A DNA stretch of 64,000 bases from Vigna angularis (GCF_016808095.1 NC_068979.1:18692501-18756500); one strand, 5' to 3'; positions 46,859 through 59,400 are shown, counted from the first letter of the stretch. Notes: generated by a model from the letters alone, not told the origin. A program made the numbers and translations.

Positions 46859-48703
46859 CTACCTGTTCCTATCTTGCAACAAAGGAACATTATGGCATGG
46901 TGACTCCAAGTTCTCAACCCCTTTTGCAATCTCATTCTCCTCTTTGGATTTCCCCCACAATACAGCATAAAATCCAACCACGATTATAACCGCACCAATC
47001 AAACTGCAGAAAGTTCATCAGAAAATTTTATCACCAAACAAATTCAGGTGACATGCATCTACTTGTTGATAAGGAATTCTCCAATTTGTAGCATTCAAAT
47101 TTTACCTTCCAAGACTGAAATCATCTCCAAGAAAGATTGCACCCATGAAAGTGGTGAAAATGATTGCCACAGGTTTGAACATAGAACAAAACAGAGGACC
47201 TGCTTTAAGGACGCACCATGTGCATAGTAGGTAACGTATCATTGTTGCAACTATTGCCTATCCACAATATTAAGCATACCTTAAACTTTCTATAACAAAT
47301 ATTTTTCATACCAACCTTAATCATTTATAAAAGTTAAAGCAAAAACACAAATGTAAATGTATTTCAGTGTTTCAGTTTCATCTCGTTGGTTTTCATTTTC
47401 CACCTGATATAGAACGCCAATCAGCCCTATATCCAAGTTGAGCTTCCATTCAGTCGGATCCCTCACAGCAATTAAGGCAAATACTCCACACTGCACGGTT
47501 GAAGATAAGAGTTGGAAGAATACAATCACTGTTACAGCAGGGTATTTCTTTGCTACCGAAGCCTGAAAATTTAGCACCAAAAGGAAAAACTAACAAATCA
47601 ACTGGTCTGATAAAATAACTTAAATTTCTTATAAACAAGAGTCAAGCCATTTTTCTTCATTGTAAAGACTAAAAAGTGTTTGATTGAAAGGGAAAAGCAA
47701 CCTGATATATGTACCACATGGAAGTAAAAAGTGAATCTGCAATGCAGAATATCCCTCCTAAGATCCAATTTAGCTGTGCTGAAAATTGAAGGATTTGGTT
47801 AGAAAAGTTAGTCGAATGCGTCTTAAAGATGAGAGGACCCTTGTAGAGTATCACAACAAATGCTCCTGCAATTGATGCTACTGTTCCTAACACTTTAGCT
47901 TGGCTGCTTGAGTTCCTCCACCGTACTTCTTCCATCCTAAACCAACCATTCAATTTAGAAAATTCTTGTAGAAACAAGCATCCTAATGTTTATAATTTGA
48001 GTAGACAAAGTCACAATTAGTACAGCAAAAACAAAAAGAACCTGAAAATGAGAGCAAGTATAAAAGTGAAAGCTGGAACGAGGTTAAGAAGGGCTGAGGC
48101 AAGTGTCGGCGAGCTCAGTTCAATTCCAACATAAGCCATTATAGTTCCTGAACTCCTGCACAGTAAAAAGCTAAATCAGAAGATGAAGGCCCACATGAAT
48201 GAATAGAATCCGACAAAAATAATTACATTATAAAAGACAAGCAAGGAATCCAAATTAATGATGAGGAAAACAAAAAATATGATAATCAACTAGCAAATTG
48301 CAAATAGAAAAATTAACACTAACCCAAAGAATGCAAGCAGAAAGAAGCTGCAGAGTGCAGAGAACGTGAGAGGAGGACGTTCTGACCTACTCAATGGAAA
48401 AAAAAGTAAAGATAAGGAAGGTGGGGTGAGAATTATACAGAAGAATTTGTGTTAAACCTTGAAACAAAAATGGTGTATAATATGTTTTTCAATGTAAGAA
48501 AATGAGAACCTGTGGAGAAACAAGGCAAAGGGAAGAAGCAAGATTGTGGAGAGTGCAAAAGAGTAGACAACCATGACATATTTGTTGATATCATCAATCA
48601 TGGCAACTTTGATTACCACCATGCTGCCACTTTGAGTTAGCATAGCCACCATCATTCCCACAAATGGCAGTAATTTTCCAGTTCCATTCCCCAATCTTGT
48701 CAT
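46859..48703 (-). CDS. WAT1-related protein (nodulin MtN21 / EamA transporter)
   Basis: Seven exons with GT-AG introns: 48703-48510, 48386-48324, 48155-48042, 47936-47702, 47562-47404, 47257-47106 and 47003-46859. They join in phase to 353 residues, the normal size for the family. Signatures include LPFVGMMVAMLTQSGSMVVI (first helix), RSERPPLTFSALCSFFLLAF, then GIELSSPTLASALLNLVPAF and SSSQAKVLGTVASIAGAFVV. The second EamA half contains FKPVAIIFTTFMGAIFLGDD and LIGAVIIVVGFYAVLWGKSK. About ten membrane helices are expected. Family members move auxin, amino acids or related compounds across the plasma or vacuolar membrane; the substrate here cannot be told. I see no break, and its composition is ordinary. 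It is the only convincing intact host gene in the window. Confidence 0.95.
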
Positions 48704-48778
48704 TTCTTTCTAACTCTCTCTCAGCCACTGATACCTTTCTATCTCATATCATATCTTTTTTAGTCTCACCAAGTTTGC

Positions 48779-48786
48779 TTTATATA
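48779..48786 (-). promoter_or_regulatory. TATA box of the WAT1-related gene
   Basis: Minus-strand TATATAAA lies about 75 bp upstream of the ATG at 48703, a plausible distance for a short 5' leader. The leader is CT/GA-rich. Confidence 0.65.
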
Positions 48787-50265
48787 ACATCAGTTTTGTA
48801 TATCTTCTATATAACCACCACAAAACTACAAATGATAAAGTATTTCTCAAAATAAATAATTGACTCACATATTTAGTAATTCAGTTAAAGATAACTGTTA
48901 ACAAACATGTCGGCAATATAATTTCACTTGTTTCTTTTTAAACAAAGTTTTGAATTTAATAATAGAAATAAATTTTCACCCATTTCTATATTATTATTAT
49001 TTCAATCATCTATAGAAAAATAAAAATAAAGTGATTCTTTTTCTCAGTTTGATAGTTAAGTTGAATCAAACAACGTCTGCTTCACTCTTGCAGTTGTTTC
49101 TTCTTCTTCCTTGCATTCACTCATCACGTTCTAGAAATTGGTGCAAAGTCAGATTACACTTAGCTTCATCCAACCCACCATCTAATTTTGTCACCTCAAA
49201 AATGTCATGTCATGTGCATGAAACGAAAAGGGTTAATAGGATGGTAGTATTTTTTAAGAAAGCGACAAGTAATTGATAATTATTTATACAAATACTAGCA
49301 CAATTATTATTAATAAAATCAAGAAGTACATGTATTATCACTCTTATTTTTATTTTCTTTATCTAGGATGAAAAATGAAAGTAACAAATATCAAATCAAA
49401 TTATAAAATATTAAAATAAATAAAAAATATATAATGCAATATTTTTTATTAATAAAATTTAATTAAAAATATTTAAATTGGTGAAATAATTAAAATTTAA
49501 TTAAAATTAAAAATAAAATGCGTATTTAAGAATGCATGGTTGTGATTTTTTTTTCACAAATAGCATACTATCACACTTTAATGAAAAAACAACACATTGT
49601 AGTTTTTATTTACTCATAACACATTTTTATTATACTAGTTCATAATCCCATTTTCAAATAACCGAATTTTAACCATGAATGTGGTGTTCCTATTTAAAAA
49701 AAAAATGAAAAACATATTCATATCAAATCATATTTATTGGTTCTCGAAAATCAACTTCTGAACTAGCAATAAAATGTGCTATCTAGATAAATAAAAACTA
49801 CACTAAAAACAAAAGTGTGTGTAATACTTTTCATGTAAAAAATTCGCATTATTCATCATTTTAAAATTTCGTATAATGATAGGTTTCAGGTAAAAGCATG
49901 GGGCCTCGTCACCCCTCTCATTGTGGTGTTGCCTTCAATTAAAGTAGAAAAAGGACAAAATTACATTTTGTTATAATGCTGTTTTCTAAAATATAATTCT
50001 TTTGAGAAGAAAGGTTATATTCTTCCTTTAGACATTTTATCTTATATATGGATACTTTTACATGGTTGTGTAGATTTTTATTTATTAAACAATTATAGAT
50101 ATTCAAAAGTAAACATATTGTTCAAAAACAATTTAATTGAGAGATAATACATAACGAATATTATGCAAAAATATGTGTCAAAAAATAAAAATAAAAGTAT
50201 CAATAAAAAATTAGTAAAAGAAAGAGACAAAGGAAAGTAAGTAAATTATTGAACATTTATTGATG
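48787..50265. other. Upstream region of the WAT1-related gene, AT-rich
   Basis: No gene or recognisable element was seen. The region 49290-49900 is extremely AT-rich. Confidence 0.5.
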
Positions 50266-50270
50266 GAGAA

Positions 50271-52753
50271 TGTAAGGACCTAGAAAATAGAGTATTAGAG
50301 TAGACAGATGTATTAAAATAATGAGACCGAGTATTTTATTATAAAATAATCTTATAATATAAATAAAAAAATTTAAAGCTCGGTTCATCATCTAAATACG
50401 TACTATCTCTCTAAAACATTGTTTCATTTCCTTTCTCTGTCTTCTCTCTAACTTTTCTCACAATTGGAGTCTCTGATTGATGATCAGGAAGTGCCTAGAA
50501 GATCTTGGTGTCAAGGACAATAATCTAGAGCGATCAATTTCTTATTCTGGGTCGGTAAGTCGTTTTTCCCTTTTTCCTATACGTTCTTGAACCTTGATTA
50601 TGAAATTGTTTCTACTGCATGTGTATAACAGTTTCTCTCTTCAATTCTCAGCTCAATTTAGATTCTAAGAGCTGTTTTCTATCATCAATCAATGAATTGT
50701 AGGTTTCTGTTGAGTTTCCTTGCGGTACAAGTTTCAGTCAGGGTTCTGTGAGCTGTGTAGAGCTTGAGTAAGGTAAGGGAAGCTGGATTTTCTCTATAAT
50801 CATTGAATGATTTCTGTCATGTGTATAGGTTATGTTAGTATTAGAGTTGTTGGACTGAAACTTGGATGATTTTGTTAGAATTCATGTATGCAATGTGGCT
50901 GTTTTGAATGTGCATGTTTGAAATGTCAAAATGTATTAAATTGGATGATATTTGGACTGTTTTAGATGCATGAGAAGTGTTAAATTTGTGTTAGTAGTGA
51001 ATGGTTATGAATCAAAACAAGTGGTCTTAGTTTAAAGCTAATTAGAGGAAGTGAGGTAGTGAAAATGAGAAATTGGAGTTGAGGGCTCAATTGATCTTTT
51101 GGGACAATTTGGGTAAGTCAAATTTGGGTAAGTCAAATGTGATTTGGGTCCCTAAGTTGATAAATTTGATGTTCTAGAGTAGGAATTGATTCATAAACAC
51201 TTTAGATTGATGTTAGGAAGGTTTAGAATCACATAGTCCAGTATAATTAGGTATATAACACAATCTAGGAGTGTTAGAAGTTGAAAAAAATAGATAAAAT
51301 TGGTAATTGGGGTCTGAGTTGCATAATTCTACAGATTTTCGTTTTGTAGATTTTCGTTCTACAGATTATGCAGACTCGCTGAGCGAATAGATTCGCACAA
51401 TGAGTCACCCTGGTGAGATGCTCTGCCAGGGTATTCACACAACGAATTAGTGCGCTGTGCGAATGGTTTGAGAGGTTTGCTCTCTGTCTGATGATCCGCA
51501 TGGCCAATCAGGGCGCTATGCGCCTGGTTGGGGTCTGGGACTACTGCCATTTTTATTCGAATAACGAATAGGTGTGCTCTGCGAGGGTTTGGGAAGTCTG
51601 AGCCACTACCTTGGGCTCTCGCATAGCGAATTGGGGCGCTATGCGAGGGGTTAGGGTCTGATACAATTAAGAGTTTATTTGCACAACGAATTTAATCGTT
51701 GTGCGAATGATTATGAGTGGTGAGTCTCTGTCTAAGGATTCACACAGCGAGTTGGGTCGCTGTGCGAGAAACCTCTGGATTCGCTCTGCGAATGTGTGCG
51801 TTGTGCGAATGGTCCAGATTATTGTTCACCCTTTTATTTCTTGTATTCCCTGAACCTAAATGAATTGTAATACATTCTAAAGCTTGTCTGATGTGTGAAA
51901 TATGGTATATGATTTAGTATGATTATGAGTCATGTTCCAAGTAAAAGTATGTGATGTCAAAGTATGGTTGATGGGCGTAATTAAATGATCCTCAAGGAGA
52001 GGTTACATGGTGGTGCCCTATGTTGTGATCCAAAGTGAAGTCTCTTGTTGAGGCTCAAGTATGTTTAGAATGAATGCAGGAGCTCATTCTTAGGGGTTAT
52101 CCTGAAACTCCAATGATCTTTCATTCTCAAGTAGAGAGGATTGATCCATGTCGTGGGGAGTAGCAGGAGGTCTTAGTTTTGGGGGCTTCAAGTATGCTTC
52201 AAGGCGTGGTACTAACTAACCTCGTGAGTGTGGTAGGGTGAAACCCATTGGTAACGACTTTGCAAAGCAGTAGAAGCCACCACGAGTGCACAACCCGCCA
52301 TAGCTCGGCAATCATTCTAAGTCCGGACGGTCAAGTCTAAGTTATAACATGTTAGGATGTTTGAACTGGTTTATCTTGCCTATTTAATCTTAAGTATGTT
52401 ATGCTGTGTAATTGTATAAATTCTTTTATATCTAGCTTATCCTTCTGTTTGTGATTATGTTTTGTATATTTGGTGTTCTTCTTTTGCAATGATCACCTTA
52501 TGGGTGTGAGCAGCGGGAGAGGAGGTGTCTCTGGAGCAGACGTTGGATGGAGGAGATGCTGCTAAGTAATTAGTTTTAGTTTAATCTTGTAGATAGTTTT
52601 GAGTATCTTGTTGTGTATATAAAGTTTTAAATTTTATGGTTATTTTGGATGACTGTAAAGTTAATACTTTATTTAGTAGTCTCTAATTGTTCTATCTTAT
52701 TATTTTTGTGACTACTATTATATTATTTATGACTATATTTTAGAGATGTTACG
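50271..52753 (+). repeat. 2.5 kb solo LTR
   Basis: It begins TGTAAGGACC and ends GATGTTACG. GAGAA occurs on both sides (50266-50270 and 52754-52758) as the target duplication. The CG end suggests a mutated CA. Its general structure, including CGAAT-rich repeats, resembles gypsy (Del/Tekay-like) LTRs, which is a weak assignment. No coding sequence is present. Confidence 0.82.
51365..51815. repeat. Degenerate repeats around GCGAAT / TTCGC inside the solo LTR
   Basis: About ten imperfect copies of motifs such as TGCGCTNTGCGAATGG and ATTCGCACAACGA occur on either strand with variable spacing. Confidence 0.75.
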
Positions 52754-52758
52754 GAGAA

Positions 52759-53273
52759 AATTAAATTAGTCTAACCCGAAAATGTTTCAAAAATTAAATA
52801 TTTAATTGTATGTCTGTAAGTTCGAACTTCTATAATATAAAAAGAATATAGATAATATTAATAGAACATCCTAATTACCCATACTCTTTTTAATAACTTT
52901 TAACGATGTTTTCTTTTAGTAGTTGTGGTCGTAGTTTCTTTAAAACTCTTCAATATCTAGTATTATTAACATTAATAATATTAGATTTTTTTATATAGAT
53001 TCTAACATTACTTACTGATTCTCGCAATAAATGATACATATTTATAGTTTTATTTAATTAATTTTTGTTACAAATCTCAATAATTAATGTATATTTATAT
53101 ACTCATACTGGATTGTAAATAAGATAACGCCATTAAGTAAAATAATTCTCTCTTCTGCATAGTGAATTATAAGTTTGCTTAAGTGGGGAATTAGTGGTGG
53201 TAAATGAGATTCTAAAACTATGTCACCAAACAATTCTGTGTCCACCCTCAAGTGTCTGATAATTGTTAGATAA
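52759..53273. other. AT-rich intergenic DNA
   Basis: Nothing coding or clearly repeated was seen here. Confidence 0.5.
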
Positions 53274-53652
53274 TTACACTAGTAGAAAAACATAATTTTA
53301 TAGTGATTTATTTTTTGTGACAGTTGTAATATACTTGTCATAAGAAATAATATTGTGACATTTTCATAATAAAATTTAAAATATATTATACAATTTTAAA
53401 TTCAATTGTTATAATAAGTGGTATATATTTTAAATATATTATCCATTTTGTACATATCTTTAGATGATGTTCTTTAATTATTCATATTAGAATGAATGAT
53501 TGGTTTCCTATTTTGAGATAATGATGGTGAAAGTTGTAAAATGGATATTTTATAATATATGTATAATGATTGGTTATGAGTACGACAGTTGTAAAAGCGT
53601 TATAAGAATATATTACTATTGATTGTGTTATTGAATACTTTATTATAATATT

Positions 53653-53800
53653 TGTTTTGGGTAAGAGATTGAGATTTTTACTTCAAGTTTTGAAGATTGG
53701 ATAGGTCTAACGCGTAAGTCAATGATTTTAAGTCAATAATTTTATGTAATAATGTTTAATAAAAAATAAGTATTTATAATTAGTTATCTAATTTCCTTAT

Positions 53801-53852
<52 letters not shown>

Positions 53853-54013
53853 TAGGCTTACCTTTAGGTCTGACCTATTATTAATAAATAATTTTCATTA
53901 TTTCATTAACTGTCAATCAATGACGGTTATTATTATCTTAACCGATCGGTTACCGAGTTGTTAATTTTTGCCTGCTTAATTCATTGTCCTAATAGGTATT
54001 CATATAGTACACA
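53653..54013 (-). repeat. 3' LTR of the non-autonomous element
   Basis: On the minus strand it starts TGTGTACTATATG (54013) and ends CCCAAAACA (53653). It aligns with 58010-58418 over most of its length but has lost about 100 bp near its end. It holds a (TA)n run at 53804-53847. Confidence 0.82.
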
Positions 54014-54142
54014 AATCCCCCAAGCCTAAGCAAGCTCTTTATGGGAAGAGGTGCACATGGACTATTATGAGCTTGAGAGAAGTCGTTCACGTTGTATTAG
54101 AGAGTCTGTTTTTGATGTGCTTTAAGTCTTCATTTCTGTATC

Positions 54143-54394
54143 GAGCGACAGACTTTAGGAGTTCACTCAAAATGTTTCCTAGGTCGAAGAGACTCAAGTG
54201 AGAGTTCACGAAGAACGTTCCTCACCGAGCGACGGACTCTAGGAGTTCACTTAGAACGTTAACTAGGTCGAAGAGACTCAAGTGAGAGTTCATGAAGAAC
54301 GTTGTTCACCGAGCGACGAACTCTAGGAGTTCACTTAGAACGTTCCCTAGGTTTAAGAGAGTGAGGTGAGAGTTCACGAAGAACGTTCCTCATC
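54143..54394. repeat. 84-bp tandem repeat, three copies
   Basis: Units beginning GAGCGACRRACTYTAGGAG start at 54143, 54227 and 54311, with a fourth partial start at 54395. Each contains GAGAGTTCAYGAAGAACGTT. They lie in the interior of the non-autonomous element, close to its polypurine tract. Confidence 0.9.
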
Positions 54395-54399
54395 GAGCG

Positions 54400-55419
54400 G
54401 TTGCTCAAAGCTGTCCAAGTGGTTTGTATGCATGGTTTTGTCATATGCACTAAAGAAAAAATAACAATTCGAATTTGAATGATCAGAAAAATGTAGTCAA
54501 TCAAACCAACACATTTTTAAATCTAGACAGTTAATATCAAGCTAGTTTAGGCTATAAGGCCGAATGGTCAAGAAAGCGAGACCGCTCGATCTTCGGTTGA
54601 ATGTTTGAAGACCAAAAATAAGAAATTCATATTAGGATGTGCCATGGTCGAGATATTAGTGCTTAATTCCTTGTGACCAATAGGAAAAAGGAAGATGTTA
54701 ACTCTAACCGTATAAATAGGCACCTTTCGAGATATGCTAAATAAGGATTGAGGTGCTCAGTTGAGGCTCGAACGAGAGCCAAGCCATTGAAGCGTGACAA
54801 GGTTGAACACTTTTGTAATAATGTTCTCTTAAATGTCTATAGTTGCTATTCGCAAGCTTTTCATAATTTTCTCTGCAAATTAAATTTCAAATTTCCTTTC
54901 TGTTGTTCGTGCTGGAGAAAGTTTGCATCGTCAAAGTCGACATGGAATATCTCGCATCCGAAGTGGAAGGACTGGTCGTCATTTCAAAGCTTTAAACATT
55001 GATTCAAAAACACTTCCTAGTGTACTAGAAGCACTTTCGTCCCAATATCTTGGATAAAGAAACAAACCGTTAATGTTTGCTTCAAATTGTAGTTGTTGAG
55101 GATCCCTAGAAAATATGGGATTTTTGGTGAGGGTTCTCACAACCTCTAGAAATTTAAAATTTTAGATGTTGCAATGATTCAGAGTGGCATTTCTACAAAC
55201 ACCTCCTAGTCACAAAGCCTATAAACATTACATTGCTCCCTTCCTAATCATTTCTCTTTGAATCAAAGAAAGATTCCGCTCACATCACGACAACTTTACC
55301 TCAATAAAATACTAGAAATTTCTTCTAACAATAATAATCACCATTTTGGTCGCTCTTCCCCCAAGTTCAACAGAACATAGAATCGTAACATTGTCCAATT
55401 TAGGTTACTTTGAAAGCTA
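54400..55419. other. Interior of the non-autonomous element, unassigned
   Basis: A plus-strand TATAAATAGG at about 54711 and a following leader-like region suggest an embedded promoter or LTR-like piece. No boundaries could be set and the short ORF at 54748 is not convincing. Confidence 0.4.
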
Positions 55420-57022
55420 GGACATCACCAAACAATCACCGTCGCTAGGGCCACTGGCCAAGAATAAAAAGGTAATGATCAAATCCCTCACTCTGCCGGC
55501 AAAGCCTTCGAGGCACATGTCGTCGTTGATGAGGGTGATGTTTACCCACGTCTATGCGTTGCTCACCTCTTAGCGGAATATGCAAAGGACTCTAGCAAGT
55601 GCAATTCAAGAAGAAATTTCTAGAAAACTCTTAAAGAGGAACCACATATGACTCAAATCAAAGGCTAAACATAGAATAAAGACTCAATACATACTAGTTA
55701 AGGCAAGAAAAGAATAGTTGGAAAAGCAAACAAAATGAATTTAGAAGCGTACTTGTTGAAGATTTCCAAAAAGGTGCTTATTGCTTATGCTGGAAGGTTA
55801 CATATGTAGCATATGGACAACAACTTTTGGACCACTTATAGGCACTTAATTGGAGTCTTTACATCACTCATGAGGTGTTCTTGATGAGGACTAACATCTA
55901 GAAGCAAAATTCCAGCCAGCAAACACACAAAACAACAAGCAAATCCAACAAACAAATTACGAGTAAGCCAAACAACAAGCAAACTATGAGTATTGAATGA
56001 ATTATCGCCAAATAAACATAGTAAAAGATGGAAATAAAGTGGAATAAGGATTGGATATTGTTCCTAACATGTAAACGAAACTATAGAAAAAAATTTCACG
56101 AAAAATCGAATTTGAAACGCACAAGATATCACACAAACAAGCTGGATGGAAAATTCGCGTCTGCTCTGAACGAGAATTGTGAGCACTAAGCACTGACGAA
56201 CAAAAGAAAATTGTTTTCTACCTAGCATGCTTCCCTAAAAATGACCAAACCTAAGGCTCTAGATACTAAATGATATGGAACAACATGCCTAGATAGAAGT
56301 AAGCCTAAGAACTAAACAAGAACAATTAAGAAATGAAATTAAAAGACTAAAAATGTAAGAGAGAAAGGAGAGGAAACTCATGAATTGGAAGGCGTGTCAC
56401 TTGAAAGGATCTAAGATAAATGCCAAGGAGGATTGTCACTTGTTCTTCACAAGACAAGACCCAAAATTAGACTAAGAGACAAAACTCTATCCCAAAGAAG
56501 TAATGCAATTGAATGCAAAACACTCTTTATATTCAAATTTGAAGGTGTTCAAGTTATTTGTACAAAGGAGACCTTAGGTTGCTTATATAACACTAGGAGA
56601 TGAAGTAGATGGAGAAAACTAAAGGATGTGGAACTTGGAGGCTTCAAATATGGACAACAACTCTCAAGGTTATTTTAAGTCTCACATCTCTTAATTCTAC
56701 ATCATCTTAAGGGTATATAAGCTACCTAACTAGTCTAAAGATCAAAACTAAAACTATACATGAGATAACTTGCAATAACTAAAAGGAAAATAGACTTATT
56801 TATTCTTCTTGTCACTCTTCATTCTTGTCCTATCTATGATCATATCACTAGGACATCACCGAAAAGTCACCGCCGCCACGACCACCGACCAAGAATAAAA
56901 AGGTAGTGAACTCCAAGAATGATCAAATCCCCCGCTCTGCTGGGGAAGCCTTCGAGGCACGTGTCGCCGTCAGTGAAGGCGACTCTTACCCACGTCTATG
57001 TGTTGCTCACCTGTCAACGGAA
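55420..57022. repeat. Pair of about 160-bp direct repeats 1.4 kb apart
   Basis: The segments 55420-55580 and 56849-57022 share CTAGGACATCACC, CCAAGAATAAAAAGGTA, GCCTTCGAGGCAC and TACCCACGTCTATG at roughly 80% identity. The interval between them is AT-rich with no recognised domain. They may flank an insertion or reflect a segmental duplication. Confidence 0.75.
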
Positions 57023-57988
57023 GGTCTCTGCACGTAGGTGTTGTACCTCCTCGATGACGACGGTGAAGTGGCGGAGGATAGACTGGACGATGCGACAATC
57101 GTCGTGGGTGCGGCGAACGACGAGGAGGTTGGACTAGACGGCACGACTCTTGGGGAGATTTGGATCACTGGTGGGGGTGGTGCCACCGCACATTTATCTA
57201 ACGGGGGGAGATTACAGCGGCAACATTTAGGGCTATTTTCACGACCTTCGAAGAAGAAGAAAAAGGGTAGTGCCGGCGACAGCTAGGGCACTCTCTTGCG
57301 TGAGTTGAAGAAATCAAAGAGGAGGAGTGTTCAATGATTCGTGCGACTCCGACGAGAAATCCAGTCGCGATCGACTTTTCCAATGATGGCCTAGACTAAA
57401 GGAGGCGACTATGAACGCGTGGGGGAGACGACGCAAACCCTGGATGGCGTCGTTGATCTCGTGCGAACAATAGAGACGAGGTGGGTGACCCAGTGACGCT
57501 GGTGAGGTATCCAGCGATGGTTGACGTCATCAGCGGCGGAAACTTCAACTATTTGTACAAGGGCAGCCATGGACGAAGGGGCTACGATGGCCTTACGCGT
57601 AGAGGAAGACGGGAGATGGCCGTAGGGTTTTTGGCATTTTTGGAGAGTTGACATTTTCCAATAGTAGTCTGCCACTACCTTGGAGAGTGAGTCTGAGAGC
57701 CCTCGCCTTAACGAGGAAGACACCGATCACAAAGGAAGGGTTTAGTTTTGAGGAGAGCGTTTGCAACCATTGGATTAATTATGTTAATAGAGTTTTTTTT
57801 TTCTTTTTGATTGATTTCTGATTTTGTGATTATGGTGTCGAATTCACTTTCAAAATCATCTGGTTGACGTTGGTGGTGAGACTTTCTACCATCACTGATC
57901 AGGATCAATAGGCAGGATCTGAGTAAAGTAGTGATGTTGAGATCGAGCGCCCGTTTGGTTCTTAGTGGCCAAGAGAGGGTGCCGCCTA
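57023..57988. other. GC-richer interior near the primer site, unassigned
   Basis: It has better coding-like composition than its surroundings (57040-57730), with ORFs on both strands that include Gly/Arg/Lys-rich stretches. No domain is recognised. It may be a captured or decayed gag region. Confidence 0.4.
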
Positions 57989-58006
57989 GCTCCACGGTGG
58001 GCGCCA
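57989..58006 (-). other. Primer-binding site of the non-autonomous element
   Basis: Minus-strand TGGCGCCCACCGTGGAGC lies three bases after the LTR end and differs by one base from the site of the Tat element at 24588. Confidence 0.85.
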
Positions 58007-58009
58007 AAA

Positions 58010-58418
58010 TGTTTCGGTTAAGATGTTGAGATCTCTTACTCAAAGCATTTCAAGCTGTTCCGAAGACTGGATGAGTTTCTTGATGGTCTTCCATTATCCA
58101 AATTGTGTTGTTCGTTCCCTCTCCTCCTTGTCGAAGTCGTGTGGGAGGGTATCTGTCAAAGACACCCCAACGCTCAAATCAATGATTTTGCATAATAATA
58201 TTTAATAAAAATTGAGCACTTAAAATTAGTTACCTGACCTCCCTATCAAACATATATTTATATATATTAAAATGGACTTACCCTTAGGTCTTATCCATTA
58301 CCAATAAACAACTTTCATTATTTTATTAACTATCAATCAACGATAATTATTATTATCTTAATCGATAGGTTACTGTTAATTGTTTTCTTCCTTAGGCTAA
58401 GTATCTATATAGTATATA
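58010..58418 (-). repeat. 5' LTR of the non-autonomous element
   Basis: On the minus strand it runs from TATATACTATATAGATAC (58418) to CCGAAACA (58010). It contains a block at 58141-58178 (GAGCGTTGGGGTGTCTTTG) matching the Tat LTR at 24434-24468. The first bases show TATA where the 3' LTR has TGTG, two G-to-A changes. Confidence 0.85.
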
Positions 58419-58475
58419 ATATTGTTATAAGAAGTATTAAAATTCTTCAGTAACTTATCTTTTTTTTCTACTGTG

Positions 58476-59308
58476 GTATTCTGATTGTACATATATTATT
58501 GTGAGTAAAGGATTAGATAGATTTATCTCCGGAAGTCAACGAGGATAACTAAGGCTATGAAGTTTCATTTTAAGTTATGCTGCAAAAGTATAAATAAAAT
58601 GTATGTTTGGTGTTAGAACTTGGCTATACTAAATCGGATTATTTTTTTTTTTGAAAACTTTTATATATAATGTAAATATTGTATATTAGTATGTTTAATA
58701 GTATTAATATTTTATATAATGATGAAATTAATAGTATAATACTATTAATTAGAATCGTTACACAAAGTACTTATTTGTGAAAACTCAATGAGAGAGGAAG
58801 AAGCAAGACACGATTGTAAATATAAACAGGAGATGAGAGCAGACGACATGAGTAACTATGTTAGTGAAGGAAAAATGATTTGAACAGAAAACAAGAAAAA
58901 ACATAAAAGAGATGAGCAATGAAAAAATTATGAAATAAAAATATTTTTCTTAAGCTAGTAAAACATACTATGTCGAATACTAAATTAAGAGTGAATTATT
59001 TAGTATCAGAGTTTTTTTATAATATCATAAATATTTAATATGATGGTTGTTTTAATAATTAGTATAATAATGTTTTTCATTATTATTATTATATTACATG
59101 ATAGATAAATTAAAAATTATTATAATAATTACTGATTATGTTTTTATGGGATGACTTTTGTGTGCCAGAAATATATAAAAAACTATAATTATTAATAGTT
59201 ATCGTGGATATTTTTTTTAATGTAATATATATTTTAAACCTTTGAAAGGAAGTGTAAAATATTTTAATTTATTTTTTTACATACCGTTATTTGAAATTTT
59301 ATATGAAG

Positions 59309-59400
<92 letters not shown>

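Larger units (their letters stand above)
53653..58418 (-). mobile_element. Non-autonomous LTR element related to the Tat family
   Basis: On the minus strand: 5' LTR 58418-58010, primer site 58006-57989, a 4 kb interior without retrotransposon domains, polypurine tract CTTGGGGGATT (54025-54014) and 3' LTR 54013-53653. ATATT flanks both sides (53648-53652 and 58419-58423). The LTR start (TGTGTACTATATGAATACC), LTR end (CGAAACA), primer site and polypurine tract closely follow those of the Tat element at 23918. It lacks protein domains, so it would depend on enzymes from another element. Confidence 0.85.
53277..58475. mobile_element. Small CACTA-like element split by an LTR element
   Basis: The left end CACTAGTAGAAAAACA (53277) and the right end, which reads CACAGTAGAAAAAAAAG on the minus strand (ending 58475), are near-perfect inverted ends. 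With the LTR element at 53653-58418 and one ATATT removed, it is about 430 bp and has no coding capacity. The flanking triplets are TTA and GTA, so the 3-bp target duplication is imperfect. Confidence 0.65.

Noticed and set aside
54143..54394. CRISPR-like array
   Set aside because: Units are contiguous 84-bp tandem copies without unique spacers, in plant DNA.
57038..58043. ORFs on both strands in the GC-richer interior of the non-autonomous element
   Set aside because: No retrotransposon or host domain could be recognised; described as unassigned instead of called as genes.
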